This document shows, in pieces, positions 15,226-24,266 of a stretch of DNA of 64,000 nt (positions are counted from its first letter, which is position 1; each line of letters starts with the position of its first letter). A program made the translations under genes and the position numbers. Origin of the DNA: Salinimicrobium xinjiangense DSM 19287 (GTDB taxonomy: Bacteria > Bacteroidota > Bacteroidia > Flavobacteriales > Flavobacteriaceae). The stretch is taken from the NCBI RefSeq assembly GCF_000423585.1, contig NZ_AUIG01000015.1, positions 1 through 64,000 on the forward strand. Direction: 5' to 3'. The notes under the pieces are model-generated. The model saw only the letters and a program-made list of their open reading frames with translations, made no database searches and had not been told where the DNA came from.

Positions 15226-16662
15226 ATGAAATTTAGAGAGAGAGAGGATAAGGAATTTGATCCGGTTCCATCGATAAAAAGTAAAGCCTTAAGAATAAAT
15301 CTTAACGAGCAAATATATGGAACTTTTGCCGAAATTGGTGCGGGCCAGGAAACGGTTCGTAATTTCTTCCGGGCCGGTGGAGCTTCAGGAACCATTGCAA
15401 AGACAATGAGTGCCTATGATAAAGACTTTAGTGATGCTATATACGGGATCGAAAAAGATGCCCGTTATGTTACAGAGGCAAGATTAAAGAGCATGCTCCG
15501 CTATGAAACAGATCTTATTGAGCAAAGGATCTCCAGGGAAAAACATCCCGATAAACTTTTTTTCAGCTACGCCAATACTGTTGCAACCATAGATTATGCT
15601 AAAAAGTACAAAGGACATGGCTGGCTGGGAATCCGCTTCCAGACTCAGCCGCGGGAGGAATTCAGCGAGATCATTATCCACGTTCAGTTCCACGAGAACA
15701 ACGCGGCCCTTCAGCAAATAAGCCTGGGTACCATGGGTACTAATTTGATCTACGGAGCTTTTTACGAATACGACGATCCAAAAATCCTTCTACAGCACCT
15801 GTATGATCATCTTAACAGTGACCAGATCGAAATAGATATGATCAATTTTACAGGACCTGTTTTTAAAGATGTCGATAACCGGTTGATGAGTTTGCAGCTC
15901 GTGAAAAACGGAATGACCCAGGCAGTAATGTTTGAGCCTTCGGGAAATAATGTTCTTCCGGCAAATGAACTGTACAAAAAGAACATTCTTACCCTTCGGG
16001 GAAGCTACAGGCCGGTGACGAAGGTCAATATGAACATGTACGAACAATCCCTGGAACTTTTTCTAAATGAGAAAAAGGTAAATGCCGAAAAGACTAAAGT
16101 GATCTTTGAGATCACGCTTTCGAATCTGCGGTCTGAAGGCGATATCGACGAGAAGGATTTCCTGGACCGGGCAGATCTTCTGGGTTCTTTAGGGCAAAGG
16201 GTTATGATCTCCAATTTTCAGGAGTATTATAAGGTAGTGGAATATTTTTCCCAGTTTACGGCCGAAAGAATGGGACTTACAATGGGAATAAACACATTTC
16301 TGGCCCTTTTTGATGAGAAGTACTACCGGCACCTCAGCGGAGGAATATTAGAGGCCTTTGGTAAACTATTCTTCCGGGATCTAAAGATCTACCTGCATCC
16401 TATGAAAGATCCGGAAACAGGAGAGATCATCACCAGTGAGAACCTTAAGGTGCATCCCCGAATGAAAGAATTATACAAGTTCTTTAAAGACAATGGCAGG
16501 GTAGTAGATATTACCAATTACAATCCTGAAATTCTCGATATTTTCTCCCGTGAAGTTTATCAAATGATAACAGACGGAAAGTCTGGTTGGGAAGAAATGC
16601 TGCCACCCAGGACCACAGAAATGATAAAGGAGAAAAGATTATTCATGCCAAAAGAAGCATGA
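15226..16662 (+). CDS. Conserved cytoplasmic protein of unknown function (478 aa)
   Basis: I recognise this as a conserved Bacteroidota protein without reliable function. Database names attached to it, such as TonB-dependent receptor or nicotinate-nucleotide adenylyltransferase, are not supported here: there is no signal peptide, no beta-barrel or plug sequence, and no HxGH nucleotidyltransferase motif. Visible features are a conserved N-terminus (LRINLNEQIYGTFAEIGAGQ, then FFRAGGASGTIAKTMSAYDK), SYANTVATIDYAKKYKGHGW, a region with LTLRGSYRPVTKVNMNMYEQ, and MISNFQEYYKVVEYFSQFTA near the end. The glycine-rich N-terminal stretch could bind a nucleotide or cofactor. It lies between the sulP/dksA-like pair and glgP on the same strand. 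Confidence 0.85.
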   Translation: MKFREREDKEFDPVPSIKSKALRINLNEQIYGTFAEIGAGQETVRNFFRAGGASGTIAKTMSAYDKDFSDAIYGIEKDARYVTEARLKSMLRYETDLIEQRISREKHPDKLFFSYANTVATIDYAKKYKGHGWLGIRFQTQPREEFSEIIIHVQFHENNAALQQISLGTMGTNLIYGAFYEYDDPKILLQHLYDHLNSDQIEIDMINFTGPVFKDVDNRLMSLQLVKNGMTQAVMFEPSGNNVLPANELYKKNILTLRGSYRPVTKVNMNMYEQSLELFLNEKKVNAEKTKVIFEITLSNLRSEGDIDEKDFLDRADLLGSLGQRVMISNFQEYYKVVEYFSQFTAERMGLTMGINTFLALFDEKYYRHLSGGILEAFGKLFFRDLKIYLHPMKDPETGEIITSENLKVHPRMKELYKFFKDNGRVVDITNYNPEILDIFSREVYQMITDGKSGWEEMLPPRTTEMIKEKRLFMPKEA

Positions 16663-16817
16663 AAATAAAGTTTTAAAAATAGCATTTATTGAGACTTGTC
16701 TTCCGGAGGTTTCCACTCCTGTTCCAATAAGGGATTTAAATCTTAAATTACTCTTATAATCTGTGCATTAGTATTACCAATTTTGATTTTTTTCTTACTT
16801 TTTTAAAAAATGCAGCT

Positions 16818-19313
16818 ATGAAGAAACAGAATAGAAGTGTAGAAAATTATTTTGCTACCATAGGAGAGAAAGCTAGTGAAGTTGGACTGTCTAAGGAGGA
16901 CCTGAAAAAAGACTTTTTACAGAAGCTTTTCTATCATCTTGGAAGGGTACCGGCTTTAACTACAGATAATGATATATACACTGCTCTTGCCTTAACAGTA
17001 CGGGACAGGGTACTTCGTCAATTTGTGCGTTCAACAGAGCAATTTGCTGAAAAAGATGCCCGCGGAATAGCATATTTTTCTGCAGAATATCTACCCGGTC
17101 CACATCTTGGAAATAACCTTCTTAACCTGGAGATCATGGACGAAGCAAGGGAGGCTCTCGCCGAACTTGACCTTGATCTGGATCAGATCCTGGAACAGGA
17201 GGTAGAACCCGGCTTAGGTAATGGTGGGTTAGGGCGGCTTGCTTCCTGTTATATGGACGCGCTGGCTACTCTGGGGATACCTTCCATAGGTTACGGAATT
17301 AGATATGAATTCGGGATCTTTAAGCAGGAGATATCTGAAGGCTGGCAATCTGAAACCACAGATAAATGGCTGCATAACGGAAACCCCTGGGAAATTATAA
17401 GACCCGAAATTTCTTATGAGATCAAATTTGGAGGAAGAACTGAACATGACAGAGATGAAAACCATAAGTACCAGGTAGACTGGCATCCCGAATCTGTTAT
17501 TAAAGGTACTGCTTACGACACTCCTATCCTGGGATATCAAAGTAATGGTATCATTATGCGTCTTTGGAAAGCGGAAGCCGTGGAATCTTTTGATTTTTCG
17601 GTGTACAACATGGGAGACTACTACAGGGCTGTCGAAAAGAAATTACGTTCAGAAAATATTACCAAAGTACTTTATCCCAATGATGAAAACCTTTCGGGTA
17701 AGGAATTGCGGTTGAAACAACAGTACTTCTTTGTTTCCTGCTCTCTCCAGGATATGATAAGTATGCATTTATTGCAGGGGAGAAAACTAGAACAATTCCA
17801 TGAAAAATTTTCAATTCAGTTAAATGATACCCATCCTTCGATTGCAGTAGCCGAACTTATGAGACTACTTGTAGATGAGCATCAAATGGAATGGGATGAG
17901 GCCTGGCATATTACCAGCCATACCTTTGCCTATACAAATCATACCCTCTTACCCGAGGCTCTGGAGAAATGGTCTGTAAGTTTGTTAGGGAGAATCTTAC
18001 CCAGACATTTAGAGCTTATCTATGAAATAAACGGCAGGTTCATGAATGAATTGCGGGAAAAAGGATTTAGTGGAGAACAGATTTCCAGAATGTCTCTCAT
18101 AGATGACCACGGCGAACAATCCATAAGAATGGCTCACCTGGCAACGATAGGAAGTTTTAAAGTTAATGGAGTGTCTGAATTACATTCCAGGCTCCTTAAA
18201 ACCCAGGTGCTCAATGATTTTGCGAATCTATGGCCGGAAAAATTTACAAATGTTACAAATGGAGTGGCTCATCGTAGATTTCTGGCATTAAGTAATCCCG
18301 GTCTTGCTGCATTAATTTCTCAAAAAGTTGGTAATAGCTGGCTCACAGATCTCACAAGTTTTGAAGAGCTTGAGAAATATGCAGAGGATAAGTCGTTTCA
18401 GAAAGACTGGAGAGCAGTGAAGCTTGAGAATAAAAAGATCCTGAGTAAACTACTGAAAGAAAGAGCGGGGGTAGTAATTGATCCTTCCATGTTGTTTGAT
18501 GTGCAGGTAAAGCGCATACATGAGTATAAGCGTCAACATTTGAAATTACTTCATATAATTGACCTGTACCTTAGGATCAAAGAAGGTAAAGGAAAAGGGA
18601 TAGCCCCATCTGCCTTTATTTTTGCCGGTAAGGCAGCTCCGGGTTATTTCATGGCAAAGCTTATCATCCGTCTCATTACGGCAGTGGCCGATCTGGTTAA
18701 CAATGACCCGGAAGTTAATAAGACTTTAAAAGTTGTTTTCCTGCCTAATTTTAACGTCAAACAGGCACAACGGGTTTATCCTGCGGCCGATCTTTCTGAA
18801 CAGATATCAATGGCCGGTAAGGAAGCCTCAGGTACGGGGAATATGAAATTTGCTCTTAACGGAGCACTCACTATAGGAACCCTGGATGGAGCGAATGTGG
18901 AAATCATGGAAGAAGTAGGAGAAGAGAATTTTTTCCTTTTTGGGCAAACTACCGAAGAGGTACAGGAAACCAGGAAAAAAGGTTACCGGCCATACCAGTA
19001 TTATGAAGAGCAAGAAAGTATAAAACGGGTGATGGATTTTCTGGTGTCAGGAGAATTGGGAGAAGGAGACCCTGAACTTTTCAGGCCCTTGTATGATAAC
19101 CTTCTGCAACAGGACCAATATCAGTTACTAAAGGATTTTAATTCCTATTGCGAAAAGAAAGAAGAGGTTTTTAAAGTCTGGGCAGATGAGAATGAATGGG
19201 CGAAACGATCCATTCTGAATGTCTCCAGAATGGGTAAATTTTCTTCGGACAGATCCATACGGGATTATTGCCAGAACATTTGGAATGTAGAATCGGTGAA
19301 GTTGAAAGATTAA
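16818..19313 (+). CDS. glgP: Glycogen phosphorylase
   Basis: Glycogen phosphorylase releases glucose 1-phosphate from alpha-1,4-glucan using pyridoxal phosphate. The 831-residue product has the family motifs: AYFSAEYLPGPHLGNNLLNL, EVEPGLGNGGLGRLASCYMD, QLNDTHPSIAVAELMRLL, VKRIHEYKRQHLKLLH and EASGTGNMKFALNGALTIGT, where Lys677 is the PLP-binding lysine. Length and motif order are of the bacterial GlgP type with the complete catalytic core. It begins 155 bp after the preceding conserved gene and ends overlapping by four bases with the convergent HD-domain gene. It probably works with glgA 4.5 kb upstream in glycogen turnover. Confidence 0.95.
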   Translation: MKKQNRSVENYFATIGEKASEVGLSKEDLKKDFLQKLFYHLGRVPALTTDNDIYTALALTVRDRVLRQFVRSTEQFAEKDARGIAYFSAEYLPGPHLGNNLLNLEIMDEAREALAELDLDLDQILEQEVEPGLGNGGLGRLASCYMDALATLGIPSIGYGIRYEFGIFKQEISEGWQSETTDKWLHNGNPWEIIRPEISYEIKFGGRTEHDRDENHKYQVDWHPESVIKGTAYDTPILGYQSNGIIMRLWKAEAVESFDFSVYNMGDYYRAVEKKLRSENITKVLYPNDENLSGKELRLKQQYFFVSCSLQDMISMHLLQGRKLEQFHEKFSIQLNDTHPSIAVAELMRLLVDEHQMEWDEAWHITSHTFAYTNHTLLPEALEKWSVSLLGRILPRHLELIYEINGRFMNELREKGFSGEQISRMSLIDDHGEQSIRMAHLATIGSFKVNGVSELHSRLLKTQVLNDFANLWPEKFTNVTNGVAHRRFLALSNPGLAALISQKVGNSWLTDLTSFEELEKYAEDKSFQKDWRAVKLENKKILSKLLKERAGVVIDPSMLFDVQVKRIHEYKRQHLKLLHIIDLYLRIKEGKGKGIAPSAFIFAGKAAPGYFMAKLIIRLITAVADLVNNDPEVNKTLKVVFLPNFNVKQAQRVYPAADLSEQISMAGKEASGTGNMKFALNGALTIGTLDGANVEIMEEVGEENFFLFGQTTEEVQETRKKGYRPYQYYEEQESIKRVMDFLVSGELGEGDPELFRPLYDNLLQQDQYQLLKDFNSYCEKKEEVFKVWADENEWAKRSILNVSRMGKFSSDRSIRDYCQNIWNVESVKLKD

Positions 19314-19936
19314 TTACTTTGAGTAAGCTGTTTCCGAAGCTTTTTAAGATGTTTAGCTTTTATCGCTTCACAATGTTTCTTACAGTAATTGGTATGGTAG
19401 GAGTGGTTGCTTAAAAAATTTACCTGTATCTCATTCCATTCTTCCCGGGAAAGGTCTGGCCTGGAATGAAGCATTTCCTGATAAAGCTTTTCGCTTATTT
19501 CGTGATATTGATCTGTTCCCATATACTCAAGATCGGCATCGGCAAGTATTTTTTCAGAGATGGTTTTCGGTTTCTGGGGGATTTTTGTTGCGGTGATCAT
19601 ATCGCAAACCCTGTTGATTTCTTCAGGAGTGAGTTCATACTCCGGAAGTTCCATAGATGCCATTTCACAGCCCGTGTTTTCATGGTCCTCCCGGTCTTTA
19701 ACAAAGCCGAGATCATGATACAGGGCAGCGACCTTTATAAGGAAAAGGTCCCGGCCTTTTACTCCTTCCTGTTTTGCCAGGAATTCAGCTTTTTCCAAAA
19801 CATAAAGCGTATGATCTGGGGAATGATAAGTCAACCAGGAAGGAAGATCATTCTCAAGTCTCGATATCACTTCTTTGTAAATTCTTTTGAACATGGTCTT
19901 CGAAAGTATCTCTTGTTGTCTGTTTTCCAATACCAC
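19310..19936 (-). CDS. HD-domain metal-dependent phosphohydrolase
   Basis: The 208-residue protein has the HD-superfamily metal site: His38 and His42 in TYHSPDHTLYVLE, His74-Asp75 in ALYHDLGF, and further HENTG and ADADLEYMG. Such proteins hydrolyse nucleotides or phosphate esters. The substrate is unknown. The indicated start overlaps the 3' end of the YitT-like gene by 83 bp. An internal ATG at 19894 (MFKRIYKEV) would shorten the overlap and keep the whole HD domain, and is a credible alternative. The gene is downstream of the YitT-like gene in the same direction, so they probably form one transcript, and it is convergent with glgP. Confidence 0.87.
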   Translation of the reverse strand: MVLENRQQEILSKTMFKRIYKEVISRLENDLPSWLTYHSPDHTLYVLEKAEFLAKQEGVKGRDLFLIKVAALYHDLGFVKDREDHENTGCEMASMELPEYELTPEEINRVCDMITATKIPQKPKTISEKILADADLEYMGTDQYHEISEKLYQEMLHSRPDLSREEWNEIQVNFLSNHSYHTNYCKKHCEAIKAKHLKKLRKQLTQSN

Positions 19937-20789
19937 CTTTTACTTCTTTTATTCTCTGTACAAAAAAGAAAGCATTGGGATCTATTTTTAAAGTAGCTTC
20001 TTTAATACGATGTATTTCGAGCCGGGTAACGACAGTCATTATAATATCACAATCGTGTTTTATCTCATATGCACCGGGCAAATAACCTCTTTCTCCCTTA
20101 TATACAGTTATTGCTTTACCAAAGTCATTTACAATAAGAGATTTCACTTCCTCACAGTCTTTAGAAATAATGCTTAGAGCTGTAAATTCCTCAAAACCAT
20201 CTACAACATATGTTGTGGTCTTTGAAGCTGTAAAATATACCAAAAAAGAATACATGGCAGTTTCCAGGTCAAAAACGAAGGCAGCTCCAAGAAAAATAAG
20301 TCCGTTAAAAGCTAAGATGATTTCTCCTATAGAAAAGGCAGATTTTCGGGTGGTATAAAATGCCATAATTTCCAATCCGTCCAGCACGCCACCACCTTTA
20401 ATTACAAGTCCAAGGCCCAACCCTATAAGAAATCCACCAAAAACAGCGATCAGCACTTTGTCTTCGGTCACTGCCGGGATATCTAAAAAATGCATAAGTA
20501 TGGTTAGAACAAGAATAGATAACAGGGATCTTAATGCAAAGGTTTTCCCTATTTTTCTATATCCCAGGTACAAAAAGGGCAGGTTGAACGCCACAAGTAA
20601 ATAGGTAAAAGGTATATTCAGGATCTCTTCCACCAGGATAGAAATCCCGGTTACCCCACCATCCAGAAAATGATTTGGTAGCATAAATCCTTCCAGGGCG
20701 ACCATGGCGGAAAGTATTCCCAACAGGGAATAAACCACCGATTGGAGAGAAAAGAGGGAGTTCCAGTTAATGGGATTTTTTGACTTCAT
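19854..20789 (-). CDS. YitT family membrane protein (DUF161/DUF2179)
   Basis: The 311-residue protein has about five or six hydrophobic helices in its first 200 residues (VVYSLLGILSAMVALEGFML, FTYLLVAFNLPFLYL, VLIAVFGGFLIGLGLGLVI) and the family signature HFLDGGVTGISILVEE. The C-terminal 110 residues are a soluble DUF2179 domain, ending FFFVQRIKEVKGG. Proteins of this type are widespread inner-membrane proteins without firm biochemical function. It is the first gene of a minus-strand pair with the HD protein and has a 230 bp upstream region shared with the divergent 21020 gene. Confidence 0.9.
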   Translation of the reverse strand: MKSKNPINWNSLFSLQSVVYSLLGILSAMVALEGFMLPNHFLDGGVTGISILVEEILNIPFTYLLVAFNLPFLYLGYRKIGKTFALRSLLSILVLTILMHFLDIPAVTEDKVLIAVFGGFLIGLGLGLVIKGGGVLDGLEIMAFYTTRKSAFSIGEIILAFNGLIFLGAAFVFDLETAMYSFLVYFTASKTTTYVVDGFEEFTALSIISKDCEEVKSLIVNDFGKAITVYKGERGYLPGAYEIKHDCDIIMTVVTRLEIHRIKEATLKIDPNAFFFVQRIKEVKGGIGKQTTRDTFEDHVQKNLQRSDIET

Positions 20790-20963
20790 AATTACATCGT
20801 GAGATCCGGGAGGTACCTCTAACTTAACAAATTTTTCGGAATAATATTACAAAACTTCTCGTAATGAGATCTTTAAGAGTTTAAGGAAAGCTATTTCTGT
20901 AGGAATCTAAAGGAAATCCCGTATTTAAAATAGAAAATGTTACAGTTCAACGAATATTATTTA

Positions 20964-21009
20964 TTAGTTAAGTTATCTTTAGTAAATTAATAATCAGATA
21001 ATTAACTAA
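20964..21009. promoter_or_regulatory. Inverted repeat upstream of the cyclase operon
   Basis: TTAGTTAAGTTATCT (20964-20978) pairs with AGATAATTAACTAA (20996-21009) with a single bulged base, around a 17 bp spacer, and ends 10 bp before the ATG at 21020. Its location suits an operator or a leader hairpin for the operon. Confidence 0.45.
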
Positions 21010-21019
21010 ATAGAATATT

Positions 21020-21472
21020 ATGAGAAAAGGTGAAAATAATAATGGTGGACAGCCAAAGAACACTGTAATCTATGTTACAGTCGATACCCGGAAGATCAAT
21101 GAAGGAAATATTGATCAACATGTTGTTTTTTCAGATGACAGAGATGATCCTCCGCAGAAACCGGGAAATCCAAAGGATTATGTTTCAACTATAAACAAAG
21201 GAATGAAAGTCTACTGGAGGGGAGTAGCTAAAGATGCCGATTCCGGGGATACTATAGAGATCACCGGGGTAGATGTAAAAGATGCAAAAGGTTCCTGGAC
21301 ATTACTTGACGGTGTGGAATCTGAGCAGGGGAACAAAGGAGTCAAAGTGGGAAGGGTGAAGGGACTATATATTGAAGGACAGGAACCCTATAGTGTGAGA
21401 TTCAGGATTGAAGGAAGGAAAAGCGAGTTTGAGGTAGACCCTAAACTTGAAATGGTGGCAACAAGTCAGTGA
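21020..21472 (+). CDS. Protein of unknown function, first gene of the cyclase operon
   Basis: This 150-residue protein has no signal peptide or membrane segment. It opens with a polar tail (MRKGENNNGGQPKN) followed by beta-rich sequence with TVIYVTVDTRKINEGNIDQH, GMKVYWRGVAKDADSGDTIE and VRFRIEGRKSEFEVDPKLEM. The repeated valine/aspartate strands suggest a small immunoglobulin-like or inclusion-body-type beta fold, which is inference. Its stop overlaps the GTG start of the adenylate cyclase gene by four bases (GTGA), so it is translated together with the cyclase and may modulate or report to it. I do not recognise the family. Confidence 0.8.
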   Translation: MRKGENNNGGQPKNTVIYVTVDTRKINEGNIDQHVVFSDDRDDPPQKPGNPKDYVSTINKGMKVYWRGVAKDADSGDTIEITGVDVKDAKGSWTLLDGVESEQGNKGVKVGRVKGLYIEGQEPYSVRFRIEGRKSEFEVDPKLEMVATSQ

Positions 21473-23298
21473 AAATCAAGCTTTATATATTAATATTTTT
21501 ACTTTCAGGGAGTATTTGTAATAGTGCGGCCCAGGAGATGAGCATGCCTCAACTTGATAGTCTCAAGAAAATATTTAATGAACAGCCCGATAGACGTGAT
21601 GACCCTCATTTATTACTGGGAATCATGCATCATGAAGTGGCACCTGACAGTATTCTTAAATATTCCCGCCTTTGTTTTGAAAGTGAAAAGAGTCAATCCT
21701 CAGATTCTATCCTGTTTGCTGCATATCACAAGCACGGAGCAACCTGGCGCGGAAAAGCGAATTACGATACGTCACTGCAATATCTTTTCAAAATGGCACA
21801 GATAGCCGAAAACTTTAAAGATCCGGTAAATTTAGGAAGGGCAAATATAGAAATAGCAAATACCTATGGGGAAAGTGGGGATTTCAAAAATGCGCAGACT
21901 TACTACAATCGTGGCCTGGACTTTTTAAGAGGCTCGAAAGACACTTTAAGTCTTGGCCTTGCATTATTCAATATAGGAGATAATCTTTTTGAAAAGCGCC
22001 AATTGGATTCTGCATTGGTTTATACAGAAGAATCGCGGGATATTTTTAAGCGATACAATAAAAATTTTTATGAAGCTCACAGTCTTGGAAATCTAGGGAG
22101 GATCTATGCTCTCCAGGGTGATAACAGAAAAGGAGAGCGTTATTTAAGAGAAGCTATTGAAGTCCTCAAGGAGACCGACTATTTGAATGCCACAAGCGAT
22201 TTTCTCGCTTCTATGGGCGAAGTATACGCCGAGAGGGGAGACTGTAGAACGGCAATAGATTATGCTCAAAGAAGCCTGGAAGCTGCTTATAACCACGACT
22301 TAAAACAGGATATTGAAGAGGCCCATTTAATGCTTTCCAATCTTTTTGAGCAGGTGGGGAATATACCTGAAGCTTATAATCACTATAAACAACATGTTTT
22401 TATTAATGACAGTATCCGGGACATTAAGACGGTGGAAGAAATGGCAAATTTGCGCACAGATTTCGAAATTGCCAGAAAACAAACGGAAGTTGATCTTCTC
22501 AATGAACAAAAAGCCAATCAGAGAAATATAGTTGTGGCTACAGGAATCGCTTCATTCCTGGTAATGCTGCTGGCCCTGGGACTCTATAGGCGGAACAAAT
22601 ATATAGGAAGGACAAAAAAGATCATAGAAATGGAAAAAAACAGGTCTGATAAATTGTTATTGAATATCCTTCCTCATGAAACCGCAATGGAACTAAAGGA
22701 AAAAGGAAAAGTAAGTGCAAAACGTTTCGAGGAAGTAACCATTTTATTTACAGATTTCAGGAATTTCACCCACTATGCCGAAAACCTTCCGCCGGAAGAA
22801 TTGGTAAAAACAGTAGATTTCTACTTCTCCAAATTTGATGAGATTGTGGAGGAGCACGGATTAGAGAAGATCAAAACTGTTGGGGATGCCTATATGTGTG
22901 CTGCAGGAGTACCGTTTCCTGTAGAAGATCATGCTCACAGGACCTTATTAGCTGCCTGTGATATGCTCTCTTTTGTAGAGGAAGCACATAAAAATAATCC
23001 CAAAGGAGAGACCCGGTTTCGCATTCGGATTGGAGTAAATTCCGGACCCGTGGTGGCAGGAGTTGTGGGAAGTAAGAAATGGGTTTATGATATCTGGGGG
23101 GATGCTGTTAATACTGCGGCGAGGATGGAAACTTCTTCTGAATTGGGAAAAATAAATATCTCAGAAAATACTTATGCGCTGGTGAAAGATAAATTTGAAT
23201 TTGAGTACCGCGGAGAAATTATGGTAAAGAATAAAGGATTGATGAAAATGTATTTTATAAAAGGAAACAAAATATTGTCCCAGGATAATGTAGCCTAA
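21469..23298 (+). CDS. Class III adenylate cyclase with periplasmic-type TPR sensor region
   Basis: The 609-residue protein has an N-terminal signal (KLYILIFLLSGSICNSAAQ), tetratricopeptide repeats from about 90 to 315 (SLQYLFKMAQIAENFKDPVN, NTYGESGDFKNAQTYYNRGL, LGRIYALQGDNRKGERYLRE), a transmembrane helix at about 354-374 and a cyclase domain at 395-600. Catalytic residues are all present: metal-binding Asp429 (ILFTDF) and Asp473 (VGDAYM), adenine-selecting Lys469 (EKIKT) and Asp541 (VYDIWG), and transition-state Asn548 and Arg552. The Lys/Asp pair predicts cAMP rather than cGMP. The TPR part would face the periplasm. It starts with GTG and overlaps the gene before it. Confidence 0.92.
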   Translation: MKIKLYILIFLLSGSICNSAAQEMSMPQLDSLKKIFNEQPDRRDDPHLLLGIMHHEVAPDSILKYSRLCFESEKSQSSDSILFAAYHKHGATWRGKANYDTSLQYLFKMAQIAENFKDPVNLGRANIEIANTYGESGDFKNAQTYYNRGLDFLRGSKDTLSLGLALFNIGDNLFEKRQLDSALVYTEESRDIFKRYNKNFYEAHSLGNLGRIYALQGDNRKGERYLREAIEVLKETDYLNATSDFLASMGEVYAERGDCRTAIDYAQRSLEAAYNHDLKQDIEEAHLMLSNLFEQVGNIPEAYNHYKQHVFINDSIRDIKTVEEMANLRTDFEIARKQTEVDLLNEQKANQRNIVVATGIASFLVMLLALGLYRRNKYIGRTKKIIEMEKNRSDKLLLNILPHETAMELKEKGKVSAKRFEEVTILFTDFRNFTHYAENLPPEELVKTVDFYFSKFDEIVEEHGLEKIKTVGDAYMCAAGVPFPVEDHAHRTLLAACDMLSFVEEAHKNNPKGETRFRIRIGVNSGPVVAGVVGSKKWVYDIWGDAVNTAARMETSSELGKINISENTYALVKDKFEFEYRGEIMVKNKGLMKMYFIKGNKILSQDNVA

Positions 23299-23370
23299 TT
23301 ACAGGTTTAGTTATTGAATATTGGTAACAATTATTATAATAAATCGTATAAGAGGAATAATCAACTTCTT

Positions 23371-24165
23371 ATGAGAACATTCTATCTTCTGTTGTCGATC
23401 GTTATAATAATGGTTTCCTGTACACCAATGAAGCCGGTCCTTTCGGTCTCAGACACTACAGCATTTCCCGTTAAAGGCAGGCAAGGCCTGTTGATAAGGC
23501 AGAAAATAAGCTTTAGTGATTATGAAACTTCAGTAGTGAAGCGGTCCTGGACCCGTAGTGGGAATACGCGTGTGGACCTCATTAGTGGACAGGTGCACAA
23601 CCCTGCCTATCCTAACTTAATCGCTATGGACTACGCCAATAGCGACCAGGCTTACTACTTTACCCTCAGGGATTTCTTTGGAAATGCAGCAGATGTTTAT
23701 GCAGTGTCTGCTTTTCATTCACGGGATCTACAAATTGGTGATAACCCAAATTCTGTAGTGAATATTATGGAAGATATTTTTGGAGGATCGGGATATTCAG
23801 AAAACCTGTTCTATCTTCAGATCTTCCTAAATTCTGAAACACAGCCCTGGCAACTTGTTTTGGATAACCATGCTGCCCAATTGTCGGCAGGAGATTATAC
23901 CGGGTTTTTTGCTCTTGATAAGAACAATTTCTATAAGCTTAAACCCCTTACCAGGGTGGTGGGTAAAAAAGGACCACAGGAGATGATCTTTGGTTCTATA
24001 GGTTATGAGATCTTTGACAACCGGGGAACATCTGTTGCAGCGGTTTCGCTGGTTGATAGAGGAGAAGTCTACTTCCACACGAAAGATCCCTCAGAACGTT
24101 TTTTACTTTCAGGACTCTGTGCAGCACTTCTCCTGCAGGAGGATGTTTCGGAAGCCGTTCGCTGA
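23371..24165 (+). CDS. Putative lipoprotein downstream of the cyclase
   Basis: The product starts at ATG 23371 with a lipoprotein signal (MRTFYLLLSIVIIMVSC, lipidated Cys17). A longer reading from a TTG at 23314 would add a polar extension before the signal peptide and is unlikely. The 264-residue protein has a soluble, probably beta-rich body with LLIRQKISFSDYETSVVKRS, FGGSGYSENLFYLQIFLNSE and GSIGYEIFDNRGTSVAAVSL. It begins 72 bp after the cyclase stop and is likely in the same transcript. No function is recognised. A role related to the envelope signal sensed by the TPR cyclase is possible but unproven. Confidence 0.82.
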   Translation: MRTFYLLLSIVIIMVSCTPMKPVLSVSDTTAFPVKGRQGLLIRQKISFSDYETSVVKRSWTRSGNTRVDLISGQVHNPAYPNLIAMDYANSDQAYYFTLRDFFGNAADVYAVSAFHSRDLQIGDNPNSVVNIMEDIFGGSGYSENLFYLQIFLNSETQPWQLVLDNHAAQLSAGDYTGFFALDKNNFYKLKPLTRVVGKKGPQEMIFGSIGYEIFDNRGTSVAAVSLVDRGEVYFHTKDPSERFLLSGLCAALLLQEDVSEAVR

Positions 24166-24266
24166 TAAATTAACTGAATAAAATATTTTATGTAATTTAG
24201 GTGATCATAAGTCCTCCTTTCTTCCCCTTTTATTTCTACTGCTAACCAATAATTATCATAAATATT

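Noticed and set aside
15226-16662. Reading the 478-residue protein as a TonB-dependent receptor
   Set aside because: No signal peptide, no plug or barrel strands, and far shorter than such receptors.
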